Shown piece by piece: positions 14,941 through 22,276 of a stretch of 34,194 bases of DNA. The notes under the pieces are model-generated. The model made no database searches. It had not been told where the DNA came from and was given only the letters and a program-made list of their open reading frames with translations. Numbering within the stretch: the stretch's first letter is position 1; each line of letters begins with the position of its first letter. Source of the DNA: an uncultured Collinsella sp. (GTDB lineage Bacteria > Actinomycetota > Coriobacteriia > Coriobacteriales > Coriobacteriaceae); the NCBI GenBank assembly GCA_902492825.1, contig CABUMZ010000002.1, positions 1 through 34,194 of the forward strand, given 5' to 3'. Made by a program: the position numbers and the translations under genes.

Positions 14941-16665
14941 CTACGAGCGCAGTGTAATTTTATCGCGCAGCGACTTGAGGTCTTCGGTGACGGTGCGGTC
15001 TTCCTGGATCATCTTCTGGACCTTTTTGTAGCTCGTGCTGACGGTCGAGTGGTTGCGGTTGCCAAATTCGGCGCCCACCGCCGTGGTCGTCATTTCGCAC
15101 ATCTCGATGGCCAGGTAGATAGCGATATGGCGTGCTTTGGCGATATTGGCGTTGCGACGCGGGCCGATGAGCTCCTCGTGCGTCACGCCGTACTGCTCTT
15201 CGATGACGGACTGAACCGTCTGGACGTTGATCTTTTTGGCCGATGTGTCGAAGTACTGGCTGGCGATGGCGTCGATATCGTCAAAGGTGAGCTCCCCGCC
15301 CTCGCGCTCACGGTCGCCCGCCTCGCCGGCGCAGCGCTCGCAAAAGCTCTCGAGTTCGCGGATGTTGGTGCCTGAGACCTCGGCCATGTGTTTAAAGTGC
15401 TCGTCGGTCAGGTGCCCGCCGTCGCCCCCATAGGCCGCCAGCAGCGAGTCGTCGCCTGCCTCGGGAGCGGCGACGATGGTGTTCTCGTAATAGCGCTGCA
15501 AGATCTTGTATTTCATCTCGTAGCTGGGCTCTGCGACCAGGCAGAGCATGCCGGCGTTGAAGCGGCTGGTCAGGCGCTCGTCCATGCTCAGGTCCTTGGG
15601 GGCGCGGTCTGCCGCGATGACGACCTTCTTGTTGTTGCGGATGAACTCGTCCATGAGCTGGAAAAAGTAGTCCACGCTTGCGCGCTTGCCGATGATGTTT
15701 TGGATGTCATCGATGATGAGCACGTCCACGCCGTGGTACGCCTGCATGATGGGGGCGTTGCTCTTCTTTTGGCGGTCGAACTCGGTCATCAGGTCGTCCA
15801 GATATGCCTGGGAGTTGGCATACTTGACCTTGATCTCGGGCGACTTCTCGGCGAGCTCGTTTTTGATGGCAAGCAGCAGGTGCGTCTTGCCCAGGCCCGA
15901 TTTGCCGTAGATGAACAGTGATGTGCATGTGCCGCGCTCGTCCGCGAGGGCGGCAAACTTGAGTGCCGAGCGATAGGCATGGCTGTTTTCGGGGCCGTAG
16001 ACAAAGTTCTCAAAGGTAAATTTTGAGTTCGCGGCGAGCGGGGCTCCATCCGTATTCTGCTCGGCCGGCACGGTCGGCGCCGGTATGGGTGAAGCGGGGG
16101 TCGCAGCTTGCGTGGATTTAGTCGGCGCTCCGCCCTTCATCTGGTTCATCATGCGACGAAAATCATCGGCCGAGAGCGTGTTCTTGATTGCAATGCCCGA
16201 ATCCGCGCCCGCCGCTGCGTCGTGAGCGATGGGCATGTGCGTGACGGGTGCGTTCGTTGACGTCGCCGCCGCGGTCGGCAACGGTGCCATGGTTTCACGG
16301 GAAACATCGCTGTGCTGGTGCTCGATTGTCGGCACGTCGCCTGCGGAGGTCGGTGCCGCCGGGGAAGCGGCGGGAGCCGTGGCGGGCGCCGTCGCGGCAG
16401 CGGATTCCGTTGCGGCGCCTTGCGGTGCCACGATGTCGAGCGCGATCGGTGCAAAGGCGATTTCTTCCAGATAGGCCTCAATAGTCGGCTGATGCTTTTT
16501 GAGCTGCGCGATGGCAAAGCGCGAGGGGGCCTCGATCGTGAGCGTATCTTCGGTCAGGCTTATGGCCCGCGATTGCCCCAGCATGTTGATGAGGCGTGCA
16601 TCTTGGCCGTCGCGCTGGCAAAAGGCGATGGCATCCCCCAGGATGATGCTTGCTTCCTCGTCCAC
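14941..16665 (-). CDS. dnaA: Chromosomal replication initiator DnaA
   Basis: The 574-residue product has an N-terminal interaction domain (1-80) and a long Ala/Pro/Thr-rich linker (82-215). The AAA+ domain follows with Walker A GKSGLGKT (254-261) and Walker B VLIIDD (315-320), then DNA-binding domain IV (about 475-574). Two deviations stand out. The usual Walker A GGVGLGKTH reads GKSGLGKTH. The box-contacting DHTTV motif reads NHSTV (538-542), so its Asp is Asn. The GTG start has GGGAG 5 nt upstream, and the gene begins 15 nt after the GHKL ATPase gene, so both are probably one transcript. DnaA-ATP opens the origin. Confidence 0.96.
   Translation of the reverse strand: MDEEASIILGDAIAFCQRDGQDARLINMLGQSRAISLTEDTLTIEAPSRFAIAQLKKHQPTIEAYLEEIAFAPIALDIVAPQGAATESAAATAPATAPAASPAAPTSAGDVPTIEHQHSDVSRETMAPLPTAAATSTNAPVTHMPIAHDAAAGADSGIAIKNTLSADDFRRMMNQMKGGAPTKSTQAATPASPIPAPTVPAEQNTDGAPLAANSKFTFENFVYGPENSHAYRSALKFAALADERGTCTSLFIYGKSGLGKTHLLLAIKNELAEKSPEIKVKYANSQAYLDDLMTEFDRQKKSNAPIMQAYHGVDVLIIDDIQNIIGKRASVDYFFQLMDEFIRNNKKVVIAADRAPKDLSMDERLTSRFNAGMLCLVAEPSYEMKYKILQRYYENTIVAAPEAGDDSLLAAYGGDGGHLTDEHFKHMAEVSGTNIRELESFCERCAGEAGDREREGGELTFDDIDAIASQYFDTSAKKINVQTVQSVIEEQYGVTHEELIGPRRNANIAKARHIAIYLAIEMCEMTTTAVGAEFGNRNHSTVSTSYKKVQKMIQEDRTVTEDLKSLRDKITLRS
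16291..16306. promoter_or_regulatory. Degenerate parS-like site inside dnaA
   Basis: GGTTTCACGGGAAACA differs at two positions from the 16-bp parS TGTTTCACGTGAAACA found perfectly at 21343-21436. It lies in the dnaA linker region, where coding constraint is low. It could be a weak ParB site or a chance match. Confidence 0.35.
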
Positions 16666-16680
16666 TGTCTCTCCCGTTCT

Positions 16681-18105
16681 TTAGCTCTGAGCTCGCACGC
16701 GAGCGGCGCCGAGTTCGGTCAGATGGTATTTCTGGCCATGCTTGATGACCAAGCCGGCCTGCGCCAAGTCATTGAGCGTGCGTGACCAAGTGGGGGCCGA
16801 GTTTCCAAACGTCCTCGCCAGATCGGTTGCACCGCACGCTTGATTTTGCGCCAGATAGCCCAGCGCGGCGTTGCCGCGATCGCTTACGAACACGTCCGGT
16901 TGTGGCTGCGCATACTGATTTGCTGCATTAGGATACATCATTTGAGCTGCTGGTTGTTGAGAACTCTGCATCGGCGGCATTTGCTGTTGAAAACTTTGAG
17001 GCCACTGTTGGTAAGGCTGTGGAGACATCTGCTGGGTCCAAGGGTTGTACTGCTGCTGCGGCATCTGCTGGTACGGCTGCTGATATCCCTGCTGGTACTG
17101 CTGCGGGAACTGCTGGCCATACCCCAGTGGCGGCATCTGCTGATATGGATATCCCTGTTGGTACGGCTGATAGCCCATTTGCTGGCCACCCGGTGCCCCT
17201 GTCGCCTGCTGCATTGCTGCTGTATCCTGATCCGCCAGCGGCATGGTCTCTGGCATGCTTGGCGGCATCGACATAGATGCCGCCTGGGGTTCTTGTGTGG
17301 GAAGCATTCCGGGCTGCTGCATCTGTCCCACGGGGGGCTGCATCTGCTGCGTTGCCACGGGCTGCTGCGCAAAAGCTCCCGGCAGGGGATATGTGGGCTG
17401 CTCCGTCTCGGGCCGCACGGCAGCGCCGCGTCCGCCGGCACGCTCGATTTCCTGCACGCGTTTAGGGTTCAGGCTTACCGTAACCACGGTGCCGTTGCCC
17501 ATGTTGTCCTCGATGGATACGGCACCGCCGGCGTTTTCCAAATACTCCTGCACCATGGGAAACCCTGCTCCGGTTCCACGGATATAGCGCTTCATCTTGC
17601 TGTTTGCGCTGGTAACGCCAAAGTCGAAAGCGCGTTCCTTGTCGTCGATGCCGGGTCCTTGGTCAGCAAAGCGGATGGTGTCTCCGCCGTCCAGAATCGA
17701 GATGATGGGCTCTGCAAAGTGTGCGTGGATAAAGTTTTCGACAATCTCGCGGATGACCATGAGCGAGATATGGCCACCTTGTTCTTTCATGCACTGGTAG
17801 ACGGTGTTGGTCGTCTCTTCCAAATACGTGCGGACATCTTGCGGATCAATGACGATCACACGCGGTGTCGACAGCATGTCGTCATAGACGGCGATGCGCG
17901 CGGCGTACATGGCTTTTGGCGCCTGCGTTGTCGTCTGTTCACCTTCGTCACGCTCTTCGCGCACGCCGGTGATGTGCTCGTTGTCGGGTGCCGGGTCTCC
18001 GGAATCGACCATGGTGTAAAAGTCGTCAGACATGCCGCTCGCAATCTTCCAAAAGGTTTCGAACAAATAGTAGCTCACCGTGCAATGTTTCTCATCTTTC
18101 GACAA
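16681..18105 (-). CDS. GHKL ATPase/winged-helix protein in the dnaA operon
   Basis: The up to 474-residue product has a GHKL (histidine-kinase/anti-sigma-like) ATPase fold in residues about 85-215: N-box REIVEN (119-124), DQGPGI (148-153) and glycine lid RGTGAGFPMV (176-185). A low-complexity Gln/Pro/Met/Tyr segment follows (about 245-400). A C-terminal winged helix (about 410-474; ATDLARTFGNSAPTWSRTLNDLAQAGLV) ends it. No phosphorylatable His domain is seen, so it resembles SpoIIAB/RsbW-type kinases fused to a DNA-binding domain. It lies 15 nt before dnaA on the same strand. The start is uncertain: TTG at 18105, GTG at 18078 or ATG at 18033, none with a strong ribosome-binding site. Function is unknown; a role in setting dnaA expression or origin state is inferred from context. 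Confidence 0.8.
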   Translation of the reverse strand: MSKDEKHCTVSYYLFETFWKIASGMSDDFYTMVDSGDPAPDNEHITGVREERDEGEQTTTQAPKAMYAARIAVYDDMLSTPRVIVIDPQDVRTYLEETTNTVYQCMKEQGGHISLMVIREIVENFIHAHFAEPIISILDGGDTIRFADQGPGIDDKERAFDFGVTSANSKMKRYIRGTGAGFPMVQEYLENAGGAVSIEDNMGNGTVVTVSLNPKRVQEIERAGGRGAAVRPETEQPTYPLPGAFAQQPVATQQMQPPVGQMQQPGMLPTQEPQAASMSMPPSMPETMPLADQDTAAMQQATGAPGGQQMGYQPYQQGYPYQQMPPLGYGQQFPQQYQQGYQQPYQQMPQQQYNPWTQQMSPQPYQQWPQSFQQQMPPMQSSQQPAAQMMYPNAANQYAQPQPDVFVSDRGNAALGYLAQNQACGATDLARTFGNSAPTWSRTLNDLAQAGLVIKHGQKYHLTELGAARVRAQS

Positions 18106-18276
18106 ACTTTCAAAACCTGTTGAAAACTTTGGAAAACGGACGAAAAGTTCTCAACATTGCCAACATGACCTGTTGAAAACTCGATGAAATATCGTGAAAA
18201 GTTGCCATGCACCGCTAAATCGAGCTTGGCTTATGGGGGAACCGTGTGAACTGCGCAACCTTTTACCTTTGATTTC
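18106..18276. other. Candidate oriC, part 2: spacer upstream of the ATPase-dnaA operon
   Basis: Two perfect copies of CCTGTTGAAAAC (18116-18127 and 18169-18180) are the inverse of the GTTTTCAACAGG in the dnaA-dnaN spacer. A one-mismatch copy GTTCTCAACA lies at 18147-18156, and AACTTTTC-type motifs occur at about 18143 and 18195 (minus strand). The region also marks the switch from minus-strand to plus-strand genes, as expected at an origin. It probably contains the dnaA operon promoter and DnaA-binding sites for autoregulation. Confidence 0.55.
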
Positions 18277-18306
18277 TTGACATTTGAACATTGATTTCCC
18301 TACAAT
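18277..18306 (+). promoter_or_regulatory. Strong promoter of the rpmH operon
   Basis: A perfect -35 TTGACA (18277-18282), an 18-nt spacer and -10 TACAAT (18301-18306) lie 72 nt before rpmH. The leader contains a 7-bp hairpin, GTCCGCG (18333-18339) with CGCGGAC (18344-18350), which may influence rpmH-rnpA expression. Confidence 0.8.
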
Positions 18307-18378
18307 CTTCAAGCTCACGTGTCTATATCTGCGTCCGCGTCCCCGCGGACACTCGAAATGCAGCAGGAGGAACTTAAG

Positions 18379-18513
18379 ATGAAGCGTACGTATCAGCCTA
18401 ATAAGCGTAAGCGTGCCAAGACCCATGGCTTCCGTGCCCGTATGGCTACCAAGGGTGGTCGTGCCGTGCTCGCCCGTCGTCGCGCCAAGGGCCGCAAGCG
18501 TCTCACTGTCTAG
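18379..18513 (+). CDS. rpmH: 50S ribosomal protein L34
   Basis: The 44-residue basic protein MKRTYQPNKRKRAKTHGFRA... is a textbook L34 of full length. The start at 18379 is set by AGGAGG (18365-18370) 8 nt upstream and by the universal MKRTYQP beginning; a longer open frame to 18319 lies in the leader and is not translated. It heads the conserved rpmH-rnpA-yidD-yidC-jag block. Confidence 0.98.
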   Translation: MKRTYQPNKRKRAKTHGFRARMATKGGRAVLARRRAKGRKRLTV

Positions 18514-18533
18514 CAGCGATACACACATCTCGC

Positions 18534-18872
18534 ATGAAGACTATTAAGTCTCGGCAAGATTTCGAGCATGTGTTCAGTCAGGGGCGTCGTTTCAATCACC
18601 CTCTGATTCGAATGACCATATGTGAATCGGTTGGCGAAGGCGACTCCGGAAGGGTCGCCTTCGTTGGTGCTAAACGGCTCGGTTGTGCCGTCGTGCGCAA
18701 CCGATCTAAGCGTGTGATGCGCGAGGCCGCCCGCAGCTGCGGATTTCCCGTTGCGGGTTATGACATCATCTTGTTTGCAACTCCCAAGACGAGGGTTTCC
18801 TCGCCGCAGGAGATGGACAAGGCGTTGCGTTCGCTTATGAAGCGCGCCGGCGTTGCCGGGGAGGAGCGATGA
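18534..18872 (+). CDS. rnpA: Ribonuclease P protein component
   Basis: The 112-residue basic protein carries the RNase P signature KRLGCAVVRNRSKRVMREA (RNR motif) at about residues 47-65. It binds RNase P RNA and aids 5' maturation of tRNAs. It starts 21 nt after rpmH with no strong ribosome-binding site, and its end overlaps yidD by 4 nt (ATGA). Confidence 0.96.
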   Translation: MKTIKSRQDFEHVFSQGRRFNHPLIRMTICESVGEGDSGRVAFVGAKRLGCAVVRNRSKRVMREAARSCGFPVAGYDIILFATPKTRVSSPQEMDKALRSLMKRAGVAGEER

Positions 18873-19093
18873 GCAATCACGTTTTGCGACGTGTTGCCAT
18901 CGCTCCTATTCGCATATATCAACAGGTTATTTCGCCCTTATTGCCTGACGCCTGCATTTATTACCCAACGTGCTCGCAATACGCCATCCAGGCGATTGAG
19001 AAGCACGGTGTTTTGAGAGGCTGCTGGCTTGCCGTGAGGCGCATCGCTCGCTGCAATCCCCTGCACGTCGGCGGTTATGACCCTGTGCCCTAG
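18869..19093 (+). CDS. yidD: Membrane protein insertion efficiency factor YidD
   Basis: The 74-residue product has the YidD features: RIYQQVISPLLPDACIYYPTCSQYAIQAIEKHGVLRGCWLAVRRIARCNPLHVGGYDPVP, with the conserved YxPTCSxYA and RCNPxxxGGxDPVP elements. It is a small amphipathic factor at the inner face of the membrane that supports YidC/Sec insertion. The ATGA overlap with rnpA indicates coupling. Confidence 0.96.
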   Translation: MSNHVLRRVAIAPIRIYQQVISPLLPDACIYYPTCSQYAIQAIEKHGVLRGCWLAVRRIARCNPLHVGGYDPVP

Positions 19094-19122
19094 CGGGCAC
19101 TCGCTATCGGAGGAAAACTTAC

Positions 19123-19893
19123 ATGTGGGATTGGATCGTTAACATCCTTTTCGAGCTGCTCAAGCTCATCCAGACCTTTGCGGTCGACTGGGGCCTGTCC
19201 ATCATCATCCTGGTGGTCATCATCCGTCTGCTGCTGACGCCGCTCATGCTCAAGTCGACCAAGTCGACGGCTCGCATGCAGGTGCTGCAGCCCAAGATGC
19301 TCGAGATCCAGGAGCGCTATGCCGACGATCCCCAGCGTCAGGCCGAGGAGATGCAGAAGTTCTACAGCGAGAACAAGTTCAACCCCATGGCTGGCTGTCT
19401 GCCGCTGCTGATTCAGATGCCTATCCTGTTCGCCCTGTTTACATTGCTGCGCAACCTGCCGCAGTACTTTAACGACGGCACGTTCTCGTTCTTCAACATC
19501 CTGCCCGACCTGACCACCACGCCGAGCGCTTCCTTTGCCGATGGCTTTATGGTTGCACTGCCTGCGCTGGTTTGCCTGATCCTGTTCGCCGTCCTGACCC
19601 TGATTCCGCAGCTCTATATGTCGCGCAACCAGACCGGCCAGCAGGCTCAGAGCATGCGTATGATGGCCGTTGTCATGACGGTCATGATGCTTTGGATGGG
19701 CTGGAGCCTTCCCGTTGGTGTTCTGCTGTACTATGACGTCTCGTCTGCTTGGCAGGTTATCCAGCAGATTTTTGTGACGCAGAAGGTCATCGACAAGGCG
19801 AAGGCCGATGAGGAGGAGCGTCTTAAGAACGCTCCGCTGCAGGTTGAGGTCACTCGTCGAGAGAAGAAGCCGCGCCCGCACAAGAAGAAGTAA
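19123..19893 (+). CDS. yidC: Membrane protein insertase YidC/Oxa1
   Basis: The 256-residue, five-segment protein is the short Gram-positive type without the large periplasmic domain. The first membrane segment (about 23-42) contains the conserved Arg35 in VVIIRLLLTPLMLKS, which lines the hydrophilic groove used to slide clients into the membrane. A cytoplasmic coiled hairpin (MQVLQPKMLEIQERYADDPQRQAEEMQKFY) and the NPMAGCLPLLIQMPILFALF segment follow. A Lys/Arg-rich tail (REKKPRPHKKK) likely contacts ribosomes. No lipobox is visible at the N-terminus. GGAGG precedes the ATG. Confidence 0.96.
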   Translation: MWDWIVNILFELLKLIQTFAVDWGLSIIILVVIIRLLLTPLMLKSTKSTARMQVLQPKMLEIQERYADDPQRQAEEMQKFYSENKFNPMAGCLPLLIQMPILFALFTLLRNLPQYFNDGTFSFFNILPDLTTTPSASFADGFMVALPALVCLILFAVLTLIPQLYMSRNQTGQQAQSMRMMAVVMTVMMLWMGWSLPVGVLLYYDVSSAWQVIQQIFVTQKVIDKAKADEEERLKNAPLQVEVTRREKKPRPHKKK

Positions 19894-19937
19894 CGGGATA
19901 TCAATCTTATTTAGGTACCTAACTTTTGGAGTACGTT

Positions 19938-20507
19938 ATGTCTGAAGAGATCATCGAGGATATGCTTGAGGAGGTTGCCCCGCAGGTCGCGGGCGATTAT
20001 CTCGAGATTGCACAGCGCTACAAGGCTGGTGAAGAGCTGACCGATGAGGAGCTCGACACCATTGCCGATGTTGCGATTTCCATCCTGCGTTCCATCCTTT
20101 CGCACTTCGATGCCGCCAACTCTCCTATCGATGAGTATGAGGGCGACGAGGGTGAGCTGATTTTGGATGTAACGGCTCCCGACCTTGCTGTTCTCATTGG
20201 CCGTCATGGTCGCACCCTTGATGCCCTTCAGGTTATGTTCTCTTTGCTGGTGAGCCGCAAACTTGGCTTTAGGTATCCGGTTGTAGTGGACGTAGAGGGA
20301 TACAAGAGTCGCCGTCAGGACAAGGTTGCTTCCATGGCTCAGTCTGCTGCCGAGCGTGCCATCCGCACTCATAAGAGTGTTTCGCTTCCGCCCATGAATG
20401 CCTACGAGCGTCGACTGGTTCACATTGCACTTCGTGGCAATGATGCCGTTGATACTCATTCTGAGGGTTCTGACCCTGATCGCCATGTGGTGATTGTTGC
20501 TCGATAA
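19938..20507 (+). CDS. jag: Jag/KhpB-type RNA-binding protein
   Basis: The 189-residue product has an acidic N-terminal helix region, a KH domain with GRHGRTLDALQ (residues 88-98; the usual GKRG is GRHG), and an R3H domain (about 125-189; PMNAYERRLVHIAL, then THSEGSDPDRHVVI). Jag/KhpB binds RNA and, in firmicutes, affects cell elongation together with KhpA. ATG at 19938 is chosen over an upstream TTG because TTGGAG lies 6 nt before it. The N-terminal Jag_N domain is reduced or diverged. It ends the transcript at the terminator 20526-20557. Confidence 0.93.
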   Translation: MSEEIIEDMLEEVAPQVAGDYLEIAQRYKAGEELTDEELDTIADVAISILRSILSHFDAANSPIDEYEGDEGELILDVTAPDLAVLIGRHGRTLDALQVMFSLLVSRKLGFRYPVVVDVEGYKSRRQDKVASMAQSAAERAIRTHKSVSLPPMNAYERRLVHIALRGNDAVDTHSEGSDPDRHVVIVAR

Positions 20508-20525
20508 TCTTCTCGAGCTTATGCT

Positions 20526-20557
20526 AAGGGGACGTGGTTTCCACGTCCCCTTTTTTT
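20526..20557 (+). terminator. Terminator of the rpmH-jag transcript
   Basis: A perfect 12-bp stem AAGGGGACGTGG/CCACGTCCCCTT with a TTT loop runs into TTTTTTT. It separates jag from rsmG. Confidence 0.92.
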
Positions 20558-20603
20558 GTCAAAAGTTCTCGATACACTGATTTTTGTCAGAAAGGAGCTT
20601 TCG

Positions 20604-21341
20604 TTGTTAGTACTTACTGATCAGCAGGCTGACGAGATGTTGAGTCGTCTAACTTCCTATTGCAAAGAGTATTCCTTGAGCGTAACTGATGTTGAGCTGA
20701 GGAAATGTATTCAGCATTTGGATTTGGTTCTAGAAACAAATAAGACAACCAATCTCACCCGTATTCTTAACGTAGAAGATGCTGCAGTACTTCATATTCT
20801 CGACTCACTTGTTTTGCTCCCCTATATCAACAAGGCTCCTGAGGGAGCTTTGCTCGATATGGGAACAGGTGCGGGCTTCCCTGGTATTCCATTAACCATA
20901 ACCACGCATCGTAAAGCTACTTATATTGACTCTGTTGGCAAGAAGGTTGATGCGGTTAATTCCTTTGTCCATGCTCTTGGATTGAAACATGCTCATGCGG
21001 TTCATGATCGTCTTGAAGAATATGCTCGAAGCCATAAGAAGCAGTTCTCTGTTGTAACCACCCGCGCACTGGCCCCTCTACCGATTCTTGTTGAGTATGC
21101 GGCTCCGTATCTGAAGGATGGAGGGCTATTTGTTATAACCAAGGGCAATCCTTCGGATGAGGAGCTTGCTTCCGGCATGTCAGCAGCTAAGATTTGTGGC
21201 TTCACTTTGCTTCTGAATGACGCAATTGATTTGCCTGAAGGCTTGGGTCACAGGGAGTTCATTGTTCTTAAGAAGAGTCATCCAGCATCCGTCTCATTGC
21301 CTCGTGCAAATGGCGTGGCAAAGAAGAATCCGCTTGCCTAG
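20604..21341 (+). CDS. rsmG: 16S rRNA (guanine-527-N7) methyltransferase RsmG
   Basis: The 245-residue product has the class I SAM motif LLDMGTGAGFPGIPL (about 83-97) and the RsmG segments NKTTNLTRI and TTRALAPLPILVEYAAP. It makes m7G527 in 16S rRNA. The TTG at 20604 is chosen because AAAGGAG (20591-20597) lies 6 nt upstream; a longer frame from 20556 would start in the jag terminator. The gene is visibly AT-rich (for example 24 of 60 bases are G/C at 20761-20820). It precedes the parS cluster. Confidence 0.94.
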   Translation: MLVLTDQQADEMLSRLTSYCKEYSLSVTDVELRKCIQHLDLVLETNKTTNLTRILNVEDAAVLHILDSLVLLPYINKAPEGALLDMGTGAGFPGIPLTITTHRKATYIDSVGKKVDAVNSFVHALGLKHAHAVHDRLEEYARSHKKQFSVVTTRALAPLPILVEYAAPYLKDGGLFVITKGNPSDEELASGMSAAKICGFTLLLNDAIDLPEGLGHREFIVLKKSHPASVSLPRANGVAKKNPLA

Positions 21342-21342
21342 A

Positions 21343-21358
21343 TGTTTCACGTGAAACA
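21343..21358. promoter_or_regulatory. parS: parS site 1
   Basis: The perfect 16-bp palindrome TGTTTCACGTGAAACA matches the bacterial parS consensus bound by ParB. It starts 1 nt after the rsmG stop codon. Confidence 0.95.
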
Positions 21359-21381
21359 TAATGGATACTAACAACTTGCAG

Positions 21382-21397
21382 TGTTTCACGTGAAACA
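21382..21397. promoter_or_regulatory. parS: parS site 2
   Basis: A second perfect copy, starting exactly 39 bp after the first. Confidence 0.95.
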
Positions 21398-21420
21398 TGG
21401 CGGTTGATATCGATTCGGAA

Positions 21421-21436
21421 TGTTTCACGTGAAACA
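21421..21436. promoter_or_regulatory. parS: parS site 3
   Basis: A third perfect copy, again exactly 39 bp after the previous one and 40 nt before the parA start codon. Nearness to the parA promoter region also allows autoregulation by ParB. Confidence 0.95.
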
Positions 21437-21475
21437 TCCTCCGTTTGACAGCTTTAATACACACCAGGAGGGACC

Positions 21476-22276
21476 GTGGGATTTCGCGACGTTAAGCGTT
21501 CTAAGAGCGCAAAAGACACGCGTATCATTGCAATCATCAATCAAAAAGGCGGCGTCGGTAAGTCAACGACAGCTGTAAACCTTGCAGCAGCACTGGGTGA
21601 GCAGGGTCGTAAGACACTGATTGTCGATTTTGATCCGCAGGGAAACAGCACCAGTGGATTCGGAATTGAAAAAGAAGACCTTGATCACTGCATCTATGAT
21701 GCATTGTTGAATGATGTGCCGGCAGAATCGCTTGTTCTTGATACAAATTGTAAAAAGGTATTCGTTATTCCGGCTACAATTCAACTTGCAGGCGCGGAAA
21801 TTGAGCTCGTAAGCGCAATTGCTCGTGAAACCCGCCTCAAAGATTTGCTTGAGCCGATTCAGGACGAGTTTGATTTTATTTTCATTGACTGTCCCCCTTC
21901 GCTCGGCCTGCTTACTATCAACGCTTTGACCGCAGCAGACAGCGTTTTGATTCCGATCCAGTGCGAATATTACGCACTCGAGGGCGTTACCAAGCTGCTT
22001 GAGTCAATGAAGATGGTCAAATCACGGCTGAACAAGGGCTTAGACACCTATGGTGTGCTTATGACCATGTATGACTCGCGTACTTCACTATCGAATCAGG
22101 TTGTTGAGGAGGTTCAATCGTACTTTGGTGATAAGGCGTTTAAGACGCTAATCCCCCGTACGGTTAAAATCTCCGAAGCTCCGTCTTTTGGAGAACCGGT
22201 AATTACCTATGCACCTCAAAATAAGGGTGCAAAAGCATATATGAACCTTGCAAAAGAGGTGATCAAGCGTGCCTAG
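21476..22276 (+). CDS. parA: Chromosome-partitioning ATPase ParA (Soj)
   Basis: The 266-residue product has the deviant Walker A KGGVGKST (24-31), the A' motif FDPQGN and Walker B FIDCPPSLG, so it is a MinD/ParA-type ATPase of the chromosomal Soj class without an N-terminal DNA-binding domain. ATP-bound dimers coat the nucleoid and are stimulated by ParB. The GTG start has AGGAGG 4 nt upstream. It overlaps parB by 8 nt and follows three parS sites. Confidence 0.96.
   Translation: MGFRDVKRSKSAKDTRIIAIINQKGGVGKSTTAVNLAAALGEQGRKTLIVDFDPQGNSTSGFGIEKEDLDHCIYDALLNDVPAESLVLDTNCKKVFVIPATIQLAGAEIELVSAIARETRLKDLLEPIQDEFDFIFIDCPPSLGLLTINALTAADSVLIPIQCEYYALEGVTKLLESMKMVKSRLNKGLDTYGVLMTMYDSRTSLSNQVVEEVQSYFGDKAFKTLIPRTVKISEAPSFGEPVITYAPQNKGAKAYMNLAKEVIKRA

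Noticed and set aside
12789..14957. 722-codon open frame opposite recF and dnaN
   Set aside because: Runs across two well-identified genes and the origin spacer; not protein-like.
16921..17360. Possible tandem DNA repeat or CRISPR-like array in the CTG/TGG-rich stretch
   Set aside because: It is the irregular coding sequence of the Gln/Pro/Met/Tyr-rich linker; no fixed repeat-spacer period is seen. No CRISPR array was found elsewhere.
16840..18123. 427-codon open frame opposite the GHKL ATPase gene
   Set aside because: Leu/Arg/His-rich shadow produced by the Gln/Pro-rich linker on the other strand.
20556..20603. N-terminal extension of rsmG from a TTG at 20556
   Set aside because: It would begin inside the jag terminator T-run, and the strong ribosome-binding site points to 20604.
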